Shown: piece after piece, positions 59,378 through 64,000 of the stretch | How the letters are laid out: each line of letters starts with the position of its first letter | Numbering within the stretch: the stretch's first letter is position 1 | The notes under the pieces: generated by a model | What the model saw: the letters and a program-made list of their open reading frames with translations, nothing else | The model's database searches: none | Told to the model about the DNA's origin: nothing | From: Paraburkholderia phosphatilytica | GTDB lineage: Bacteria > Pseudomonadota > Gammaproteobacteria > Burkholderiales > Burkholderiaceae | Reading direction: 5' to 3' | Length of the DNA: 64,000 bases | NCBI RefSeq assembly: GCF_003443895.1 | Contig: NZ_QQOA01000004.1 | Coordinates: forward strand, 1-64,000 | Translations under genes and position numbers: made by a program

Positions 59378-59603
59378 CTCATTGGGGAGTAGCCGCCCCG
59401 CCCTTGCCCACGCTGGCCCGGTTTCATCGGCCACGCAGCGCGCAGATCGGGCGGGGGCATCTGTCAACAGACTTGGCCGTCGCGGCCATGGCAGATGCAG
59501 CCTCTGGCCTGGCGAGACCGATGATTCACCCACTGCCGCAACAGGGCCCGGCAGCCGGTGGATCGTCGCTCGCTCATATCTCGGCCCGGGGACCCTACCA
59601 AAC
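59378..59603 (+). promoter_or_regulatory. yybP-ykoY manganese riboswitch
   Basis: The leader of the UPF0016 gene starts with GGGGAGTAGCC at 59384-59394, the invariant 5' element of the yybP-ykoY class. It later has CTGGCGAGACCGATGATTCA at 59509-59528, matching the conserved GC-x-AGACC element of the second Mn2+-binding loop. Long complementary arms lie between them (for example CATCTGTC with its partner near 59490). Such riboswitches turn on Mn2+ exporters when manganese is high. The boundaries are approximate; expression-platform pairing was not worked out. Confidence 0.8.
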
Positions 59604-60182
59604 GTGGATCAAGCCTTTCTCATCTCGACGGGTGCCGTCGCGCTCGCTGAAGTCGGCGACAAGACGCAACTGCTGTCGCTCGTGCTCGCGGCGCGCTACC
59701 GCAAACCGATGCCGATCATTCTCGGCGTGCTCGCCGCCACCCTGATCAACCACGCCGGCGCCGGCGCGCTCGGCACCTGGCTCGGCGCGATCCTGACGCC
59801 GGGCATCATGCGCTGGGCGCTCGCGGCGTCATTCGTCGTGATGGGGTTGTGGATCCTCGTGCCCGACAAGCTCGACGAGGACGACACGAAGACCGCGCGC
59901 AGCCATTTCGGCGTGTTCGGCACGACGGTCCTGACCTTCTTCCTCGCGGAAATGGGCGACAAGACGCAGATCGCGACGGTCGCGCTGGCCGCGCGCTTTC
60001 ACGACTTCTTCGGCGTGGTCGCGGGCACGACGCTCGGCATGATGATCGCGAACGTGCCGGCCATCCTGCTCGGCGACCGCTTCGCGCACAAGCTGCCGAC
60101 CAGGCTCGTGCACGGCATCGCCGCGGTGATGTTCGTCGTGCTGGGCACGCTCGCGCTGCTGGGGATCGGCACGGGGACCTGA
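59604..60182 (+). CDS. GDT1/UPF0016 (TMEM165-like) manganese exporter
   Basis: 192 residues with six membrane helices in two homologous halves. Each half carries the family signature E-x-G-D-K-T (VALAEVGDKTQLLSLVLAAR and FFLAEMGDKTQIATVALAAR). Bacterial members such as MneA export Mn2+. The start is taken as GTG at 59604 (VDQAFLISTGAVALAE), which gives the usual length. The open frame extends far upstream through the riboswitch, which argues against an earlier start. Control by the preceding riboswitch agrees with manganese transport. Confidence 0.9.
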   Translation: MDQAFLISTGAVALAEVGDKTQLLSLVLAARYRKPMPIILGVLAATLINHAGAGALGTWLGAILTPGIMRWALAASFVVMGLWILVPDKLDEDDTKTARSHFGVFGTTVLTFFLAEMGDKTQIATVALAARFHDFFGVVAGTTLGMMIANVPAILLGDRFAHKLPTRLVHGIAAVMFVVLGTLALLGIGTGT

Positions 60183-60228
60183 AAGCGCGCGAATGGGCGT
60201 CCAGGGCGCCGTGAACGTCAATGCGCCG

Positions 60229-60930
60229 TCACTGCGCCGGCTTCGGCGCCGACGCGGCAGCGGGCGCTGAAGCCGCCGCCGCGGTTTCATTGCTCGCGAT
60301 ACCGCCGTTCTTGCCGACCGGCAGCTTCACCGTGGTGACCACGCCGTTGCCGAGCGGGAACTGCGCGAGCGCGCTGCGAGCGAGGAACGGCATCACGTCG
60401 ACGAGCGAGCCGTCGTCGGTGGTGGTGCGCGCGGTGACGTTATAGACCTCCTTGCCCGTCGCCCGCTCGGTGATGCGCACGTTGAGCGCATGCGTGAAGA
60501 CCGGGTAGGTCTCGCTCACGTAGGCCGGCGGATACGCGCCCCACGGCCCCCAGGGGCCCCACGGATCGAGCGGCCGGCCCCAGTACGGACCCGGCCACGG
60601 ACCCATGAACGCCGGCTGCGCGACCGTCACGTTCTGCGAGTGCGTGCCGTACCAGAGCGCGACGTAGTAGTGCGCGTCGCTTGCGCTCACCTGACGGAAC
60701 GCCTGCGAAACCAGCTCGTTCCCAACGGCCCGTTCGTACGTGGCCTGTTCGAGGTTGTTCTGCTGCTGCGGCGAGTGCGTGAACGCGTACGTGCGCGTCG
60801 CATCGGTGCCGCCGTGCCAGTCGGAGAAGGCCGTCACCTGGCTCGTGACGTACGACGTGCAACCGGACAGCAGCGCGGCGAGCGCGACCATCCCCAGCAA
60901 TGCGTACCGGCTCAATCGATCGAATTTCAT
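60229..60930 (-). CDS. DUF4136 lipoprotein
   Basis: 233 residues with a lipoprotein signal peptide (LLGMVALAALLSGCTSY, lipobox LSGC, lipidated Cys at about residue 24). A DUF4136-like domain follows (about 35-205), with a Trp/Pro/Gly-rich stretch (GPWPGPYWGRPLDPWGPWGP) and an Ala/Pro tail. Function unknown; outer membrane or periplasmic anchoring is expected. The ATG at 60930 (MKFDRLSRYALL) was chosen over one five codons upstream because the signal peptide then begins normally. Divergent from pepN. Confidence 0.82.
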   Translation of the reverse strand: MKFDRLSRYALLGMVALAALLSGCTSYVTSQVTAFSDWHGGTDATRTYAFTHSPQQQNNLEQATYERAVGNELVSQAFRQVSASDAHYYVALWYGTHSQNVTVAQPAFMGPWPGPYWGRPLDPWGPWGPWGAYPPAYVSETYPVFTHALNVRITERATGKEVYNVTARTTTDDGSLVDVMPFLARSALAQFPLGNGVVTTVKLPVGKNGGIASNETAAAASAPAAASAPKPAQ

Positions 60931-61169
60931 GGTCACCTCTTTCACCCTCTTTCACGCTGTCAAACCTGTTATCGGGCCAGTCCGATCCGCATGAACCGAT
61001 AGCGATCCGGTCATGCGCGACGAGTGGCGGCCTGATAATACGCTGACCCGCATCCCCGGTAAAAAGTTCGTTGCGAAGCGAAGCCGGGCACGCCGCTTTC
61101 TGGCTTTGTACAATGGCCCAATGGCCGGGCGTGTCGCACGGCCTCCAGAACTTTCAATCCAGAGACACC

Positions 61170-63881
61170 ATGGCTGATTCCGATATCGCAACACCCGCCG
61201 TGATCCATCGCGCCGACTACGCGCCGCCCGCATTCCTGATCGATACCGTCGCGCTCGAGTTCGACCTCGTGCCGCAGCGCACCGTGGTGCGCAACACGAT
61301 GCGGCTGCGACGCAATCCGGATGCGGTGCGCGCGCCGCGCCTCGAACTGTTGGGTGAGCAGATCGAGTTCGTCGCCGCAACCATCGACGGCAAGCCGCAC
61401 AGCGCCGTGCAGGCGCACGAGCACGGCCTCACGATTGACGACGTGCCCGATGCGTTCGAACTCACCATCGAAAGCATCTGCAACCCCGAGGCGAACACCA
61501 CGCTGTCGGGCCTCTACGTGTCGAGCGGCAACTTCTTCACGCAGTGCGAGGCCGAGGGCTTTCGCCGCATCACCTACTTCCTCGACCGTCCGGACGTGAT
61601 GTCCACGTACACCGTCACGCTGCGCGCCAGCAAGGACGAGTATCCGGTGCTGCTGTCGAACGGCAACCTGCTCGAGGAAGGCGACCTCGGCGACGGCCGG
61701 CATTTTGCCCGCTGGGAAGATCCGTTCAGGAAACCGAGCTACCTGTTCGCGCTCGTCGCGGGCAAGCTGGTCGCGCTCGAAGAACGCGTGAAGACCGGCT
61801 CGGGCAAAGAGAAGCTATTGCAGGTGTGGGTCGAGCCGCACGATCTCGACAAGACGCGTCACGCGATGGATTCGCTGATCCACTCCATCCAGTGGGACGA
61901 GAAGCGCTTCGGCCTCGAACTCGATCTGGACCGCTTCATGATCGTCGCCGTGAGCGACTTCAACATGGGCGCGATGGAGAACAAGGGGCTCAACATCTTC
62001 AACACGAAGTACGTGCTGGCGAATCCCGAGACCGCGACCGATACGGATTTCTCCAACATCGAAGCCGTGGTGGGTCACGAGTACTTCCATAACTGGACCG
62101 GCAACCGCGTGACCTGCCGCGACTGGTTCCAGCTGAGCCTGAAGGAAGGCCTGACGGTGTTCCGCGATCAGGAGTTCTCCGCCGACATGGCCGCGGGCAC
62201 GCAGGACGACGCGGCCGCGGCAGCGGCGCGTGCGACCAAGCGCATCGAAGACGTGCGCGTGCTGCGGCAGATGCAGTTCGCCGAAGACGCGGGCCCGATG
62301 GCGCACCCCGTGCGGCCGGAGAGCTTCGTCGAGATCAACAACTTCTACACGATGACCGTGTACGAGAAAGGCGCGGAAGTCGTGCGGATGTACCAGACCC
62401 TGTTCGGCCGCGACGGCTTTCGCAAGGGCATGGACCTGTACTTCAAGCGCCACGACGGCCACGCCGTGACCTGCGACGACTTCCGCTTCGCGATGGCCGA
62501 TGCGAACGGACGCGATCTCGCGCAGTACGAGCGCTGGTACAGCCAGGCCGGCACGCCACGCGTGAAGGTGAAGACCGCGTACGATGCCGCCGCGCGCCGC
62601 TTCACCGTGACGCTCGCGCAAGGCTATGGCGAGAGTTCTGCGGCCGCGCGCGAAACGCAGCAAGGGCCGCTCCTGATTCCGTTCGCGATCGGCCTGATCG
62701 GCAAGAGCGGCAACGACCTGCCGCTGAAGCTCGAAGGCGAAAGCGCGGCGGGCGCGACCACGCGCGTGCTGGAGTTCACGCAAGAGCAGCAGACCTTCAC
62801 GTTCGTCGACGTCGCCGAGGCGCCGTTGCCGTCGCTGTTGCGCAACTTCTCCGCGCCGGTGATCGTCGAGTACGACTACAGCGCCGACGAACTCGCGTTC
62901 CTGCTCGCGCATGACAGCGATCCGTTCAACCGCTGGGAAGCCGGCCAGCGGCTCGCGACGCGCGAGTTGCTGTCGCTTGCGTCGCGTGCCGCGGAAGGCG
63001 GTGCGCTATCGCTCGACGATTCGGTCGTGGCCGCGTTCGGCCGCGTGCTGACGGACGCGTCGCTGTCGCCGTCGTTCCGCGAACTCGCTCTGATGCTGCC
63101 GTCAGAGACCTATCTTGCCGAGCAGATGGCCGAGTCGAATCCGGCTGCGGTGCACACGGCACGGCAGTTCGTCCGCAAGCGTCTTGCGACAGCACTGAAG
63201 ACCGAGTGGCTGAAGGCGTACGATTCGCATCGCACGCCGGGCGCATATGAAGCGACGCCGGAAGCTGCGGGCCATCGCGCGCTGAAGAACCTCGCGCTGT
63301 CGTATCTCGCCGAGCTCGACGATGCCGCCGACGTGGTGCGACTCGCCACCGCGCAGTACGACGCCGCGAACAACATGACGGATCGCGCGGCGGCGCTGTC
63401 GGCGTTGCTGAACACCGCTGCGGTGCACGGCGACGACACGATCGCCGCGAAGTCGCTGGCCGATTTCTACCAGCGCTTCGAGAAGGAACCGCTCGTGATC
63501 GACAAGTGGTTCGCACTGCAGGCGACGCAGCGCGGCAGCGCCGCGCGTCCGACCATCGGCATCGTGCGCAGCCTGATGGCGCATCCGGCGTTCACGCTGA
63601 AGAATCCGAACCGCGCGCGCTCGCTGATCTTCAGCTTCTGCGCGGCGAATCCGGCGCAGTTCCACGCCGGGGACGGCTCGGGCTACGCGTTCTGGGCCGA
63701 GCAGGTGATCGCGCTCGATGCGTTGAATCCGCAGGTCGCGGCGCGCCTCGCGCGCTCGCTCGAACTGTGGCGCCGCTTCACTCCGGCACTGCGCGAGAAG
63801 ATGCGCGCGGCACTGGAACAGGTGGCGGCAAACGTGAAATCGCGCGACGTGCGCGAGATCGTCGAGAAGGCGCTAGGCTGA
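61170..63881 (+). CDS. pepN: Aminopeptidase N
   Basis: A 903-residue M1 family zinc aminopeptidase of the Alr/PepN type. The exopeptidase motif is GAMENKGLNIFN (about 267-278). The zinc site is VVGHEYFHNWTGNRVTCRDW (HExxH-18-E, about 301-320) with FQLSLKEGLTVFRDQE supplying the third ligand. The C-terminal DUF3458 helical domain extends to residue 903. The ATG at 61170 (MADSDIATPAVIHRADYAPP) fits the family. Cytoplasmic peptide turnover. Confidence 0.96.
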   Translation: MADSDIATPAVIHRADYAPPAFLIDTVALEFDLVPQRTVVRNTMRLRRNPDAVRAPRLELLGEQIEFVAATIDGKPHSAVQAHEHGLTIDDVPDAFELTIESICNPEANTTLSGLYVSSGNFFTQCEAEGFRRITYFLDRPDVMSTYTVTLRASKDEYPVLLSNGNLLEEGDLGDGRHFARWEDPFRKPSYLFALVAGKLVALEERVKTGSGKEKLLQVWVEPHDLDKTRHAMDSLIHSIQWDEKRFGLELDLDRFMIVAVSDFNMGAMENKGLNIFNTKYVLANPETATDTDFSNIEAVVGHEYFHNWTGNRVTCRDWFQLSLKEGLTVFRDQEFSADMAAGTQDDAAAAAARATKRIEDVRVLRQMQFAEDAGPMAHPVRPESFVEINNFYTMTVYEKGAEVVRMYQTLFGRDGFRKGMDLYFKRHDGHAVTCDDFRFAMADANGRDLAQYERWYSQAGTPRVKVKTAYDAAARRFTVTLAQGYGESSAAARETQQGPLLIPFAIGLIGKSGNDLPLKLEGESAAGATTRVLEFTQEQQTFTFVDVAEAPLPSLLRNFSAPVIVEYDYSADELAFLLAHDSDPFNRWEAGQRLATRELLSLASRAAEGGALSLDDSVVAAFGRVLTDASLSPSFRELALMLPSETYLAEQMAESNPAAVHTARQFVRKRLATALKTEWLKAYDSHRTPGAYEATPEAAGHRALKNLALSYLAELDDAADVVRLATAQYDAANNMTDRAAALSALLNTAAVHGDDTIAAKSLADFYQRFEKEPLVIDKWFALQATQRGSAARPTIGIVRSLMAHPAFTLKNPNRARSLIFSFCAANPAQFHAGDGSGYAFWAEQVIALDALNPQVAARLARSLELWRRFTPALREKMRAALEQVAANVKSRDVREIVEKALG

Positions 63882-63938
63882 CGCGGCCTCGCTGACCTTT
63901 GACCTGACGAACCACCGCGGCGCGGTGGTTCTCACCAG

Positions 63939-63967
63939 AAAGCCGGCGCATCGTCGCCGGCTTTTTT
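63939..63967 (+). terminator. Rho-independent terminator after pepN
   Basis: AAAGCCGGCG pairs with CGCCGGCTTT around a short CATCGT loop and runs into TTTTTT. A smaller CCACCGCG/CGCGGTGG hairpin at 63912-63928 precedes it. Confidence 0.85.
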
Positions 63968-64000
63968 CTTCTGTGCGGTCGTTCGCTTTACGTCCGCGAG

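Overview
The window is about 65% GC chromosomal DNA from a beta-proteobacterium of the family Burkholderiaceae, most likely Paraburkholderia, Burkholderia or Caballeronia. The main evidence is conserved gene order: ompA-ubiG-gph-ssrA diverging from gyrA-DUF2059-serC-pheA-hisC-tyrA-aroA-cmk-rpsA-ihfB-lapA-lapB-ugd-hldA-hldD. The tmRNA tag ANDDTYALAA and several Burkholderia-type accessory genes agree with this. No plasmid or phage replication gene is visible.

Region 1 (1-17.4 kb, all minus strand) is a long housekeeping block. It runs from DNA gyrase A through serine/phenylalanine/tyrosine/shikimate synthesis to CMP kinase, ribosomal protein S1, IHF-beta, the LapA/LapB regulators of LPS synthesis, UDP-glucose dehydrogenase and the heptose genes hldA and hldD (hldD is cut by the window edge). 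A perfect 38-bp palindrome lies upstream of serC.

Region 2 (17.4-21.6 kb) holds an OmpA-family protein, ubiG, gph, the tmRNA gene ssrA and a small secreted protein. Between the last two is a 220-base stretch with nested hairpins and a minus-strand terminator, which may be an unannotated small RNA.

Region 3 (21.6-31.8 kb) is metabolic. A ModE-like regulator (fdsR) diverges from the NAD-dependent molybdenum formate dehydrogenase operon fdsGBA-D, in which no fdsC lies between fdsA and fdsD. An FAD monooxygenase follows, then an ArsR-type repressor coupled to a His-rich zinc-type CDF exporter.

Region 4 (31.8-47.2 kb) is accessory and partly decayed. It contains two paralogous TPR-glycosyltransferase-like proteins, a citrate-type MFS symporter split by an in-frame amber codon, a GGDEF fragment, a stop-interrupted reading frame and an ISL3-type transposase remnant. 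Its centre is a large trimeric autotransporter adhesin whose apparent operon continues with a BamE-like lipoprotein and one of the TPR-glycosyltransferases. That three-gene module is the most promising candidate for a little-described system. A class-I glutamine amidotransferase-like hydrolase with a very long disordered N-terminus follows.

Region 5 (47.3-64 kb) holds a CPA2 antiporter, an amidase, dsbB and a purine catabolic cluster (xdhA-xdhB-xdhC, adenine deaminase, guanine deaminase) that would bring adenine and guanine to urate. After it come a manganese riboswitch with a GDT1/UPF0016 exporter, a DUF4136 lipoprotein and pepN.

On start sites: many long open frames opposite or inside these genes are shadows caused by high GC and were left out. 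Starts were trimmed to the first codon that fits family homology, overlap and Shine-Dalgarno signals. Nothing was searched against a database; family names rest on recognised motifs and gene order.
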